From SMBSF63 sp034003545 (lineage in GTDB: Bacteria; Chloroflexota; Anaerolineae; Anaerolineales; Anaerolineaceae), in the NCBI GenBank assembly GCA_964447155.1, contig CAYURM010000002.1:1-64000 (forward strand): a stretch of DNA of 64,000 nt, given 5' to 3'. Positions 16,444 through 25,272 of this stretch are shown here, piece after piece. Position 1 is the first letter of the stretch. Each line of letters starts with the position of its first letter. A program made the position numbers and the translations under genes. The notes under the pieces are model-generated. The model saw only the letters and a list, made by a program, of their open reading frames with translations. It searched no databases and had not been told where the DNA came from.

Positions 16444-17118
16444 TCAGATTTGCGCCGCGCTTTGCTGTGAAAGCAGGATAATATGCTGCATGATCGCTTC
16501 CGCCACCGAGACAACATGCTCGCGGTCTTCCAGGCTGCCGGCAAACTGCATCGGCTGGCCGACGGTCAGGCGGTAGGGGCCGCCCAGGGCAAACAGACCC
16601 AGCGATTCTTCGCCATTGAAGGTTGACTGTACTTCCTTCAACCGGCTGCGGTTCAGATGGATGCCAATCGGGATCACGGGCGCACCGCTGAGCAAAGCCA
16701 GCCGGGCCGCGCCGGTGTGCGTGTCCTGAAAACCGCCCTCACGCGGGCTAAGCTGCCCCTCCGGGAAGAGCATAATCGTGTGTCCGGCTTCCAGCAGCTG
16801 CCGGGCAGCTTCAAAGGCTTCCTTGCCCTGACCGGGAATGACCGGGATATGCCCGGCCTGGCGCAGGTAAAAGCCAAACAAGGGAGTATGGAAGATATGT
16901 CCTTTGATCAAAATACGTGACGGCCGCCTGGCCAGCAGGGCAACGATAAAGGGATCAATCGTTGAGGGATGATTGGCAACCAGGATTTTGGGGCCTTTGG
17001 GCAGTTTGCCATTCCAGGTGACCCGCCATCCCAAAACAAGGTTGGCATATATCCAAACCAGCGGCAGCAAAAGCCAGAATAAGGCTTTCTTGAAATACTC
17101 ACCAATAAATTTATTCAT
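16444..17118 (-). CDS. 1-acyl-glycerol-3-phosphate acyltransferase-like protein (PlsC family)
   Basis: A 224-residue membrane-associated acyltransferase. It has an N-terminal hydrophobic helix, block I ANHPSTIDPFIV (catalytic NHxxxxD), block II ILIKGHIFHTPLFGFYLRQ, and block III FPEGQLSPREGG, which binds the acyl acceptor phosphate. These are the hallmarks of PlsC enzymes, which acylate lysophosphatidate in phospholipid synthesis on the cytoplasmic face of the membrane. Other members of the family acylate lysophospholipids or glycolipids, so the acceptor is not fixed. It is separated from the upstream DegV gene by about 30 bases, so they may be co-transcribed. Confidence 0.85.
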   Translation of the reverse strand: MNKFIGEYFKKALFWLLLPLVWIYANLVLGWRVTWNGKLPKGPKILVANHPSTIDPFIVALLARRPSRILIKGHIFHTPLFGFYLRQAGHIPVIPGQGKEAFEAARQLLEAGHTIMLFPEGQLSPREGGFQDTHTGAARLALLSGAPVIPIGIHLNRSRLKEVQSTFNGEESLGLFALGGPYRLTVGQPMQFAGSLEDREHVVSVAEAIMQHIILLSQQSAAQI

Positions 17119-17149
17119 GTTTACATCCGTTTAAAAAATAATAAGTGTT

Positions 17150-18028
17150 TTACGCCGCAGTCTGCGGCAGCAATTGAAAAATATCCATCGGGGCAGCACA
17201 CACTGCGACCATCGTAGGCCCGGTATGAGCGCCCAATACGGGCGCAATCGGCGAGGTAGGCTCAAAATTGCATTTCACCCTTGCCATCAATTCTTCGCGC
17301 AAGATTTCTACCCCTTCGGGGTTTTGCCCGTGCATCAGTTGAACACGCAAATTTGTCCCTTCGCCAAACGTTTCAGCTACGATGATCGCAATACGGCGGA
17401 TGGCGCGCTTCAAGGTCCGCTCCTTGGCGACGTTGGCATATTTCCCGTCACTGTCTTTATTGACGGTGATGATTGGCTTGATATTCAGCAAAGAAGCCAC
17501 CAATCCACTAATATGACTGATCCGGCCGCCATGGATCAAATAACGCAGACTATCCAGTGTATAGAATGCATCCGTTTGGTGGCGGATATGACTAAGATGA
17601 GCAAGGATTTTATCCAGCGGCCAGCCAGCCTTGATAGCCTGTGCTGCGGCCTGAACCTGCCAGCCGCACGGGCAGGACAGGGTTTTGGTATCCACCAAAG
17701 TCACATTGGCTTCGGGAACCATTTCAGCTGCCAGCCGGGCAGAATTATACGTGCCGCTCAGGCCAGCCGACATGTGGACAGACAAAATATCAGGGTCTTT
17801 CTCTGCCAGACGGCGATACAGATCAGCAAAATCAGATGGCGTTGGCTGCGAAGTTGTAGGCATGCCCTCAGCATTCTGTAATAATTCATAGAACATTTCG
17901 GGAGTAACGTCTTTGCCGCTCTTATAGGTCTTCCCGTCCAGCTCAATTTGTAAAGGCACCAGATGAAGGTCAAGCCCTTCTTTTTGTGAATCCGTCAGGT
18001 CCATCCCGTGGTCAGTAACGATTTGCAT
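17150..18028 (-). CDS. DegV-family fatty-acid-binding protein (first copy)
   Basis: A 292-residue DegV-fold protein. Characteristic segments are IVTDHGMDL at the N-terminus, LHLVPLQIELDGKTY, TSQPTPSDFADLY, SAGLSGTYNSAR and VDTKTLSCPCGWQ. DegV proteins bind a fatty acid between two domains; some are the FakB subunits that present fatty acids to the kinase FakA. No FakA is visible here. The gene is directly upstream of the plsC-like gene on the same strand, which fits a role in handing acyl groups to phospholipid synthesis (inference). A second, divergent copy lies at 49808-50662. Confidence 0.87.
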   Translation of the reverse strand: MQIVTDHGMDLTDSQKEGLDLHLVPLQIELDGKTYKSGKDVTPEMFYELLQNAEGMPTTSQPTPSDFADLYRRLAEKDPDILSVHMSAGLSGTYNSARLAAEMVPEANVTLVDTKTLSCPCGWQVQAAAQAIKAGWPLDKILAHLSHIRHQTDAFYTLDSLRYLIHGGRISHISGLVASLLNIKPIITVNKDSDGKYANVAKERTLKRAIRRIAIIVAETFGEGTNLRVQLMHGQNPEGVEILREELMARVKCNFEPTSPIAPVLGAHTGPTMVAVCAAPMDIFQLLPQTAA

Positions 18029-18154
18029 AATAATGAGGTTCCCTTCTGAACCGTAATTTCAACAAACGCACAGCTTGCTGATGACATCATATTAATGGAA
18101 AACCCGCCGCTTGTACTGTGCCGTCAGGCACACCTGCGGTCACATTTCCCAATA

Positions 18155-18171
18155 TGACCAAAGGATGGTCA
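18155..18171. promoter_or_regulatory. TGACCA-N5-TGGTCA inverted repeat upstream of the histidine kinase
   Basis: Perfect 6-bp arms at 18155-18160 and 18166-18171 lie 45 bases before the kinase start. NarL/FixJ-type regulators often bind short inverted heptamer-like sites, so this may be the operator used by the regulator at 19398, but no other copy was confirmed. Confidence 0.35.
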
Positions 18172-18201
18172 CCTCAAAAACATCCCCTTGACCGCCGGTG
18201 A

Positions 18202-18207
18202 TATAAT
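18202..18207 (+). promoter_or_regulatory. TATAAT box nine bases before the kinase ATG
   Basis: TATAAT at 18202-18207 is followed nine bases later by the ATG at 18217. No Shine-Dalgarno is visible, so this looks like another leaderless start. A matching -35 is unclear. Confidence 0.4.
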
Positions 18208-18216
18208 CGCATCAAG

Positions 18217-19401
18217 ATGGAAAACCCTTCCCGTAACGGCATCTTCACCAGCAGCGGTGTTAACCTGGTTTTCGCGCTGGTGGTGATGTCCTCTTTCTTC
18301 TCCACCTTCAGCGTGCTGCAAACCGCCTCCGCGCTGGAGATCGTTTTGCTGGTGCTCAGCGGCACAGCCTATATCCTGATGGGTATCTATGGCTTCGGGG
18401 TGTGTATGGCGAAGGATTCCCTGAAATTAAAAGTGGCATATTTCGCCATTCAAATTCCCCTGGGCGGCCTGCTGGTCTATCTTGGCCGTGGTTCTGGTTT
18501 TAATGCCATCCTGCTGCTGCCCCTGGCCGGGCACGGCGTGATGCTGATGAGACGCGGCTGGCTGGACCTGACCAATATCGGCATCCTCTCCGCCTATGCC
18601 CTCGCCATCTTCATTTCAAAAGGCGGCTGGCAGGCATTATGGATGGAAATGCCCATCTTCCTTGCCGGGCAGGTATTCATCGTTATCTTCACCCAAATGG
18701 CCGTAGATGAGAAACATGCCAGTTCTGAAGGCGAACGCCTGGCCGAGCGGCTGGAAGAAGCCAACCAGCGCCTGCGCAATTATGCCCTGCAAATTGAAGA
18801 GCTGGCAATTTCAAAAGAGCGCAACCGCCTGGCGCGCGAGATCCACGACGGACTGGGGCATTACCTCACCTCAATTAATATGCAGATCCGCGCATCCCAG
18901 GCTGTGCGGGAAAAAGACGCCCGGCGTGCCGATGAGGCGCTGGAAAAGGCCAGACTGCTCACCCAACAGGCGTTGACAGACGTACGCGGTTCCGTCTCCG
19001 CTTTGCGGACCGACCCGGCGGAATCGCTGCCCCTGGCTGAAATGATCGCGGAAACCATCAAAAACTGCGAAGTCGCCGGCGTGGAGGCCGTTTTCAGAAC
19101 GTTGGGCATCCCCCGGCCGATCTCCCCGCAGGCTCATCTGACCCTCTTTCGGGCTGCCCAGGAAGGCGTCAACAATATCTGTAAACACGCCCAGGCCGAT
19201 CATGCCTGGATCACCCTCGATTACTGCGATACAGACCATATCCTGCTCACCGTGCAGGATAACGGCAAAGGCAGTACCAACACAGACGGCGGCTTCGGAA
19301 TCATGGGGCTGCGTGAACGGGTTCATCTGCTGAATGGTGAACTGAACATCTCCTCTGCCGAAGGGCAGGGACTCAGCCTCGAAATCAAGGTGCCCGAATG
19401 A
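18217..19401 (+). CDS. Sensor histidine kinase, NarL/DesK type (HisKA_3)
   Basis: A 394-residue kinase. About six membrane segments occupy residues 15-165 and there is no large extracytoplasmic domain, so the stimulus is probably sensed in the membrane. A coiled-coil linker leads to the HisKA_3 box REIHDGLGHY, with phospho-acceptor His210, then the HATPase_c domain with VQDNGKG and GFGIMGLRERV. It overlaps the response regulator gene by four bases (ATGA), so the pair is translationally coupled. DesK and LiaS are the best-known relatives; the ligand here is unknown. Confidence 0.93.
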   Translation: MENPSRNGIFTSSGVNLVFALVVMSSFFSTFSVLQTASALEIVLLVLSGTAYILMGIYGFGVCMAKDSLKLKVAYFAIQIPLGGLLVYLGRGSGFNAILLLPLAGHGVMLMRRGWLDLTNIGILSAYALAIFISKGGWQALWMEMPIFLAGQVFIVIFTQMAVDEKHASSEGERLAERLEEANQRLRNYALQIEELAISKERNRLAREIHDGLGHYLTSINMQIRASQAVREKDARRADEALEKARLLTQQALTDVRGSVSALRTDPAESLPLAEMIAETIKNCEVAGVEAVFRTLGIPRPISPQAHLTLFRAAQEGVNNICKHAQADHAWITLDYCDTDHILLTVQDNGKGSTNTDGGFGIMGLRERVHLLNGELNISSAEGQGLSLEIKVPE

Positions 19402-20054
19402 AAAAGAATATCAGAATCCTGCTGGCCGATGACCAGGCCCTCTTCCGGGAAGGCTTGCATACCCTCCTGTCTGTGCAGGATGGCTTTGAAGTGATCGGTG
19501 AGGCCAATAATGGCGAAGAAGTGCTGCGCCTGACTGCCCAGCACCGGCCGGATGTGGTGCTGATGGACATGCGCATGCCGGTGATGAACGGGGCCGTGGC
19601 CACGCGGCGGCTGAAAGAATCGTTCCCGGACTGCCGCGTGATCGCCCTGACCACGTTTGACGATGACGAATATGTTTTTGATGCCCTGCGCGCCGGGGCA
19701 GTTGGGTACCTGCTCAAAGATGTTTCCTCCGAGAAGCTGTTCGAGGCCATCCGCACTGCCGCCCGCGGAGAATATTTCCTGCAGCCCTCCATTACCGCCA
19801 AAGTTGTTTCAGAATTTGCTCGTATTGCACCCCAGCAGACAGGTGATACCGCTCCGCTCGAAGACCCACTCTCCTCGCGGGAGCTGGAGGTGCTTAGACT
19901 GGTCGCCACCGGCGCCAACAATAAGGAAATTGCAGCCACCCTGTTCATCGCCGAAGGCACGGTCAAAAATCACCTGACCAGTATTCTGGCGAAGCTCCAG
20001 GCGCGTGACCGTATGCAGGCCGCCATCCGGGCCAAAGAGCTGGGTATCCTGTAA
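19398..20054 (+). CDS. Response regulator, NarL/FixJ (LuxR) family
   Basis: A 218-residue regulator. The receiver has DDQ near the N-terminus, phospho-acceptor Asp57 in LMDMRMP, a conserved Thr in ALTTFDDDEY and Lys in YLLKDVS. The LuxR helix-turn-helix is at the C-terminus (LSSRELEVLRLVATGANNKEIA, then GTVKNHLTSIL). It overlaps its kinase by four bases and forms one operon with it. Likely target sites are short inverted repeats near its own promoter and upstream of the membrane protein at 20393. Confidence 0.95.
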   Translation: MKKNIRILLADDQALFREGLHTLLSVQDGFEVIGEANNGEEVLRLTAQHRPDVVLMDMRMPVMNGAVATRRLKESFPDCRVIALTTFDDDEYVFDALRAGAVGYLLKDVSSEKLFEAIRTAARGEYFLQPSITAKVVSEFARIAPQQTGDTAPLEDPLSSRELEVLRLVATGANNKEIAATLFIAEGTVKNHLTSILAKLQARDRMQAAIRAKELGIL

Positions 20055-20166
20055 ACATTGGTAAACGAATCCGTGGGGTGTGGTCATGTACGCTCCACAC
20101 GACAGACCAGTACAGTACAGGAAGGATGGTGTTTTAACAAAAAATTTGCGGTTAACAAAACTGTAG

Positions 20167-20184
20167 TAACCACTAAAGTGGTTA
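20167..20184. promoter_or_regulatory. 18-bp palindrome in the gap after the response regulator
   Basis: TAACCACT and AGTGGTTA are perfect 8-bp arms separated by two A residues. The gap 20055-20392 contains no gene. The palindrome may be an operator for the neighbouring regulator or a short hairpin in the leader of the next gene. Confidence 0.35.
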
Positions 20185-20392
20185 TTGCCTGCCGACTGCA
20201 ACGACGACCTCAGGGTGATGCCAATTCTTTCTAAGTCATACGCGGCGGCCAGCTGCACAAAAGGAGTATGCCCGCCAGTGTGACCAGGTACACATGCTGT
20301 TTGCAGCAAAATCGGCTATCCTGTTTCCGTATTCATTTCATTCTGATTTGGAAGGGAAACACATTTTGGAACGCCTCAAGGCACGATTGACT

Positions 20393-21253
20393 ATGGACAA
20401 GAATCTAACATCGACTGAAATCAAAGACCCGCAGCAAAGCTATCGTTTAATCATCGGTACCGCTCTGATAGGCGGCGGGGCACTGATCCTGCTGGACGTA
20501 TTCTTTAAAACCGGCTGGCTCAGCCTCCTGGTTCTGCCTTTTCTGTCGCTGATCCTGCTGATCGCCGGTATCCGTTCCCGCCGGCTGCTGGGGATCATCC
20601 CTGGCAGCCTGGCCGGCGGCCTCGGCCTGGGCCTTTTAGCCGGTTATGGCGGCCTATTCAGTCTCGGGTGGAACGAAAGTCTGGCGATCCTGCTGGGCGG
20701 CTTCGCTGCCGGCTGGCTGGGCATCGTTACATTTTCCCGCTTGCTATTAAAAACGTACAACTGGTGGGCGATCCTGCTGGCGGGGATTTTCGGCTCACTG
20801 GGGCTGAGCTTTGCCCTCAGCCAGATGCGCATGATCGACTTTTTTGGTTACACGATTGCCGGCATTGGCATCTCGATGCTCATCTGGGGGCTGCTGGCAA
20901 ACAGCTTCGGGCTGATCATTCCCGGCAGCATCCTCAGCGGGGTCGGGGTTGGGATCTACCAGGCATGGGGCAGCAACGCAGACCTGAACGGCCTGGCGCG
21001 CACCGGCATCATGCTGGTCATTTTCGGCATTGGCTGGGGAATGATCACCGTGCTTTCACGTCCCATCGTGCAGAATTTCGTCTGGTGGCCGCTGATTCCC
21101 GCCGGGGTAATGAGCATCACCGGTTATGGATTGTATATCGGCGGCTCACCCAACTCGGCCGTCAGCTTCATCGGCAACACCGGCTCAATCGGCCTGATCC
21201 TGCTGGGACTGTACCTGCTGCTGGTGCGCCGCGGCATCCATGGCGGAAAATGA
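20393..21253 (+). CDS. Multi-pass membrane protein, unknown
   Basis: A 286-residue protein with about ten hydrophobic segments in Gly/Leu-rich pairs, for example LIIGTALIGGGALILLDVF and LLGIIPGSLAGGLGLGLLAG. No recognised transporter or enzyme motif is visible. The ATG at 20393 is used; a TTG at 20366 after GAAGGG is an alternative start. It lies downstream of the two-component pair, so it could be its target or output, but this is inference. Its stop codon overlaps the rnhB start. Confidence 0.6.
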   Translation: MDKNLTSTEIKDPQQSYRLIIGTALIGGGALILLDVFFKTGWLSLLVLPFLSLILLIAGIRSRRLLGIIPGSLAGGLGLGLLAGYGGLFSLGWNESLAILLGGFAAGWLGIVTFSRLLLKTYNWWAILLAGIFGSLGLSFALSQMRMIDFFGYTIAGIGISMLIWGLLANSFGLIIPGSILSGVGVGIYQAWGSNADLNGLARTGIMLVIFGIGWGMITVLSRPIVQNFVWWPLIPAGVMSITGYGLYIGGSPNSAVSFIGNTGSIGLILLGLYLLLVRRGIHGGK

Positions 21254-21885
21254 GGTCAGGTCCGCTGCCGCACCTCGGCCTGGAAACGCCCTTTTGGCAG
21301 GCGGGGCTGCCTTTTGTGGCCGGCCTTGACGAAGCCGGACGGGGCGCCTGGGCCGGGCCGGTGACCGCAGCAGCGGTGATCCTCCCCCCTGATAAAAAAA
21401 TCATCCAACAACTGGAAGGCGTACGCGATTCCAAACAAATGACCGCCCGCCAGCGGACACATTGGGCCGGGCAAATCAAGGCGCATGCCGTTATCTGGGC
21501 GGTGGGCTTTGCCAGCCCGCAGGAGATCGACGAGATCGGTATTGTCCCCTCCACCCGTCTGGCCATGGCGCGCGCCCTGGCACAGCTCACCCTGCCGCCC
21601 CAGCACCTGCTGATTGATGCCCTGCTGCTGCCGGATGTGGAATGCTCCCAAACCGCCATCATCCGCGGGGATGCAACTTCCCTGAGCATTGCCGCCGCCT
21701 CCGTACTGGCGAAAACCGCCCGCGATGCCCTGATGGTCAACATGGATGAGCAATATACAGACTACGCCTTCGCCCATCACAAAGGCTACGGCACGCGCCA
21801 GCATCAGGCGGCATTGACCCGCCTGGGGCCATGCGAGATGCACCGTAAATCTTTCGCGCCGGTCAGGATCCTGCTGGAAGGGTAG
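21250..21885 (+). CDS. rnhB: Ribonuclease HII
   Basis: A 211-residue RNase HII. The signature GLDEAGRGAWAGPV holds the first two acidic metal ligands (DE of DEAGRG), the third and fourth are in LLIDALLLPD and the AAASVLAKTARD segment. RNase HII cuts RNA in RNA-DNA hybrids and removes single ribonucleotides from DNA. The ATG overlaps the stop of the membrane protein by one base pattern (ATGA), indicating coupled translation. Apparent upstream extension in this frame is an artefact of the previous gene. Confidence 0.95.
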   Translation: MRSGPLPHLGLETPFWQAGLPFVAGLDEAGRGAWAGPVTAAAVILPPDKKIIQQLEGVRDSKQMTARQRTHWAGQIKAHAVIWAVGFASPQEIDEIGIVPSTRLAMARALAQLTLPPQHLLIDALLLPDVECSQTAIIRGDATSLSIAAASVLAKTARDALMVNMDEQYTDYAFAHHKGYGTRQHQAALTRLGPCEMHRKSFAPVRILLEG

Positions 21886-21910
21886 ATTTTCCCATATTAT
21901 CAGGATTGGC

Positions 21911-22206
21911 GCGGTATGCCAAATACAGGAAGCAGCCTGTCTGGAAATCACCATCTCATCGTAGCGGCGAGGCATGCCTCGCCAGAAAGGACGGCTCCGC
22001 CGTCCTTTCTGAACAAGCCAGACAATCTGCCGGGGTTGAGCCCGAATTGGAGGTTGATCAACGGTGCGTTAGAAACGCACCCTACCCGGGGTGATTTTGA
22101 AGATGGTCGCGATGGTAAATGCCAACCACCCAGGCGGCATGCCGAATACAAGAACAGCCCATCTGGGAATCACCATCTCACCGCAGCGGCGAGGCATGCC
22201 TCGCCA
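21911..22206. repeat. Pair of ~74-bp direct repeats enclosing perfect hairpins
   Basis: Copy 1 spans 21911-21984 and copy 2 spans 22134-22206; they differ by one single-base gap and eight substitutions, all transitions. Each ends in the 18-bp palindrome GGCGAGGCATGCCTCGCC (21966-21983, 22188-22205). Between the copies lie a 12-bp perfect stem with a three-base loop (21984-22010) and an 8-bp stem (22063-22081). No coding frame is convincing. It is a REP-like element cluster directly beside the restriction-modification genes. Confidence 0.85.
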
Positions 22207-22435
22207 CTAGGCGGTGTGAAAAGTGATCGTTTTAAGGTGTGGCTGTACCAATCAATTCAATCAATAAATTCTTCCAGATCAAGATTACCGCTGTTGTATT
22301 CCACCAGCTTTTTCCAATTTATGAAATCCTACGCATCAAAACAATGATAATTCAGTTGATAAACGAATTCTTCACAGAGAATTTCATTGCATCACAACAA
22401 ATAAAACGAGTATACTTATTTAATAAATCGAATTT

Positions 22436-22464
22436 TTGTTCTTGAATTGAAGTCCTGTTATAAT
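22436..22464 (+). promoter_or_regulatory. Promoter of the restriction-modification operon
   Basis: TTGTTC (22436-22441) and TATAAT (22459-22464) are spaced by 17 bases. The methylase ATG lies 30 bases further on, after GGAGAAAGCT. Confidence 0.55.
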
Positions 22465-22494
22465 TAAAGGCAATTAAATCAATGGAGAAAGCTA

Positions 22495-24081
22495 ATGATT
22501 AATGACAATGATTTATTAACCATCCAGGAAGCTAGCGCTTGGGCATCTGCATATTTAGAGAGAAATGTAACCGTATCAAATATTTCATACCTAATACAAT
22601 ATGGACTTGTTAAGAAGTATGGGAATAATGGGTTGACACAAATTGCCAAAAATGATCTTCTCTATTACTATAAATCACAAAAAGGGGAAAGGGAGCTGGA
22701 TTGGAAAAAGGAATTGGGGGAAGATTTGAATTGGGCTTTATCTTTTGATAATCTCACTGAAAAGGAACGGACAAAACACGTTCATCGTTTACACCCTTAT
22801 AAGGGAAAATTTATACCTCAATTAGTAGAATATTTTTTAGATACTCATACAGATGATTTTAAAGAAGTTGCTTATTTTAAACCAGGAGACATAGTTCTTG
22901 ATCCCTTTTGTGGTAGTGGAACAACATTAGTTCAAGCGAATGAACTTGGTATTAATGCATTAGGAATAGACGTTTCTGCCTTTAACTCATTAATTAGCAA
23001 TTCTAAAATTGGTAAGCATGATTTGTTTAAATTACAAAAAGAGGTTCATAAGATAACCACTGCCTTAAAAGAGTTCATTGCAGATGAAAAACATGTAGCT
23101 TTCGAAGCAGAACTTTCAGAAGCATTAACACAATTCAATAATATTAATTTCCCATCTCCTGACTTTAGATATAAAGTTAGAAAAGGGGAGATTGATCAAA
23201 TGCGTTATGGCCAAGAAAAAGAAAATCTCTTCGCAAATGAATTTAAAGAACTTGTCACAAAATATAGTCTTCAAATAAAACAAGAAACGGAAAGTTCCTT
23301 TTTAGACCAATGGTATGTTAAACCCGTTCGCGACGAAATAGACTTTGTATTTAAATATATTCACGAATTACCAGACGTTAATACTAAAAAATTATTAGCT
23401 GTCATTTTAAGTCGAACTATGCGCTCATGCAGAGCTACTACCCATGCTGATTTAGCCACCTTACTCGATCCCATTCTATCACCTTATTATTGCCGAAAAC
23501 ACGGGAAAATCTGCAAACCTCTTTTCTCCATTTTAGGTTGGTGGGAAAGATATAGTAAAGATACATTAACACGTTTTTCTCAATTCAATAAATTAAGAAC
23601 CCCCACTTTTCAATATTGTTTTACGGGGGACTCAAGATCACTTGACCTTTTTACAGAATTAAAACAAAAAGGGAAACCTGCCCTAGAATTTATTTTGAAT
23701 AATAGGATAAACGGAATATTTTCTAGTCCTCCTTATGTGGGTTTAATAGATTACCATGAACAACATGCCTATGCTTATGACCTTTTTGGGTTTGACCGTC
23801 GAGATGATCAAGAAATCGGTCCGTTGTATAAAGGCCAAGGGAAAGAAGCGAGAGAATCATATGCAAATGGCATTGCTGACGTACTAATTAATTGTAGAAA
23901 ATTCCTTGTTAAGGATTTCAATATTTTCCTAGTAGCTAATGACAAATTTGGACTATATCCAAAAATCGCAGAAAAGGCCAATATGAGAATTGTTAAAGAA
24001 TTCAAACGCCCCGTTTTAAATCGGACAGAAAAAAACAAAACTCCATATTCAGAAACAATTTTCCATATAAAGGCAAGGTAA
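22495..24081 (+). CDS. Type II DNA methyltransferase (N4-cytosine/N6-adenine class), modification subunit
   Basis: A 528-residue amino-methyltransferase. An N-terminal helix-turn-helix-like segment (residues 5-60) is followed by the SAM-binding motif DPFCGSGT (about 136-143) and, far downstream, catalytic motif SPPY (about residues 410-413). This SPPY version is typical of m4C and some m6A enzymes, and motif I comes before motif IV. The stretch between is probably the target-recognition region. The gene is strongly AT-rich compared with its neighbours, which marks transfer. Together with the next gene it forms a two-gene R-M unit; it methylates the host's own sites and so protects them from cleavage. 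Confidence 0.88.
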   Translation: MINDNDLLTIQEASAWASAYLERNVTVSNISYLIQYGLVKKYGNNGLTQIAKNDLLYYYKSQKGERELDWKKELGEDLNWALSFDNLTEKERTKHVHRLHPYKGKFIPQLVEYFLDTHTDDFKEVAYFKPGDIVLDPFCGSGTTLVQANELGINALGIDVSAFNSLISNSKIGKHDLFKLQKEVHKITTALKEFIADEKHVAFEAELSEALTQFNNINFPSPDFRYKVRKGEIDQMRYGQEKENLFANEFKELVTKYSLQIKQETESSFLDQWYVKPVRDEIDFVFKYIHELPDVNTKKLLAVILSRTMRSCRATTHADLATLLDPILSPYYCRKHGKICKPLFSILGWWERYSKDTLTRFSQFNKLRTPTFQYCFTGDSRSLDLFTELKQKGKPALEFILNNRINGIFSSPPYVGLIDYHEQHAYAYDLFGFDRRDDQEIGPLYKGQGKEARESYANGIADVLINCRKFLVKDFNIFLVANDKFGLYPKIAEKANMRIVKEFKRPVLNRTEKNKTPYSETIFHIKAR

Positions 24082-24086
24082 TAAAA

Positions 24087-24884
24087 ATGGGGCTCTCTAT
24101 CGAAAAGAAAATACAAGTAAAGAATGTTATCAAAAAAAGCTTAAGAAATAAGTTTTTGAATTACAAGCCAGAGACAAAATATATGCCATTCCATTATCGC
24201 CTTCTTGGTAAAGACAGAATGGCATTATTTTCTTTTATTCAATCCTTGAACACAACTTTTGGGACTTCAATCTATGAACCAGTAGCCATTGAATTATCAA
24301 AGGGAAGATTTGCTAATGCTGGTTCACAAATAAGTCCAAATGATTTCATATTTTCAGATGCTCAAATCAAGATCCAAGAAATCATCAATTTGTTAAGTTG
24401 TGCTGAAAAAGATACGTTTCCAGACAAAATTGCAGAAACTCAAAAAATTCGTGCGCTTTGTCAATCAGGAACAAAGAATAAAGTTAGTCTAACAAAAGTG
24501 GATATTTGGTTAGAAAGTTTTGATGGTGAGATTTTTATGATAGATATGAAAACCGCAAAACCTAATATTGGTGATTTTCAAAAATACAAACAAACTCTAT
24601 TAGAATGGGTCGCTTCTGAATTAGCAAGAAATCCTGAAATAAAAGTAAATTCCATTATCGCAATCCCCTACAATCCTTATGTACCAGAGCCATATAAAAG
24701 ATGGACGATACGGGGGATGCTTGACCTCAAACATGAACTATTGGTCGCAGAAGAGCTTTGGGATTTCATTGGTGGAGTTGGTGCATATCAAGACCTTCTT
24801 GACTGCTTTGAAGAAGCCGGTATTGAATTAAGACCAGAAATTGACAGCTACTTTGCTAAATTTGAAAATAGTATTTCGAAGTAA
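24087..24884 (+). CDS. TdeIII-family type II restriction endonuclease
   Basis: A 265-residue nuclease starting five bases after the methylase stop. The N-terminal segment (PFHYRLLGKDRMALFSFIQSL, then FGTSIYEPVA) matches my memory of the TdeIII restriction endonuclease family. The PD-(D/E)xK core is visible as Asp139 in KVDIW and D153-x-K155 in IDMKTAKPN. It should cut the same sequence that the upstream methylase modifies; the recognition sequence cannot be read from this data. Like the methylase it is AT-rich. The tight spacing without a promoter suggests co-transcription. Confidence 0.72.
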   Translation: MGLSIEKKIQVKNVIKKSLRNKFLNYKPETKYMPFHYRLLGKDRMALFSFIQSLNTTFGTSIYEPVAIELSKGRFANAGSQISPNDFIFSDAQIKIQEIINLLSCAEKDTFPDKIAETQKIRALCQSGTKNKVSLTKVDIWLESFDGEIFMIDMKTAKPNIGDFQKYKQTLLEWVASELARNPEIKVNSIIAIPYNPYVPEPYKRWTIRGMLDLKHELLVAEELWDFIGGVGAYQDLLDCFEEAGIELRPEIDSYFAKFENSISK

Positions 24885-25272
24885 AAAACTAACTGCCCAG
24901 ACAGGCATTTGTAGGCTGTGGGTCGTGCTTAATCCTTTGCGCATGATGCAACCTTCATGCGAAATCAACCTTGAAAAGGGTCGGTTCGCAAGCCATTAAA
25001 TCTTACGGGCGACGGAATTTGGCAAGCAAAATGCTGAGTACGCCATCTTTTCCAAGGGAAGTTTTGCCTTAACGTATGCCTATGGCAGGGCCTGTGCCCG
25101 CCACCGATGCGATTTATTAGGTGGCGATTGGAAATTGGCCCTCGATTTGACATTTTGAAAAACCCCTTATTAGATGGGAGGATTTTTTTCGTTTCATTTT
25201 TATCACTTGGAAACCGTAGTAGCACCACACATCGTATTCAATGCTTTTTGGACGGTGTCCTCCTGCAACTCC

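Noticed and set aside
20668..21249. An upstream extension of rnhB
   Set aside because: It overlaps the membrane protein in another frame; RNase HII homology begins at 21250.
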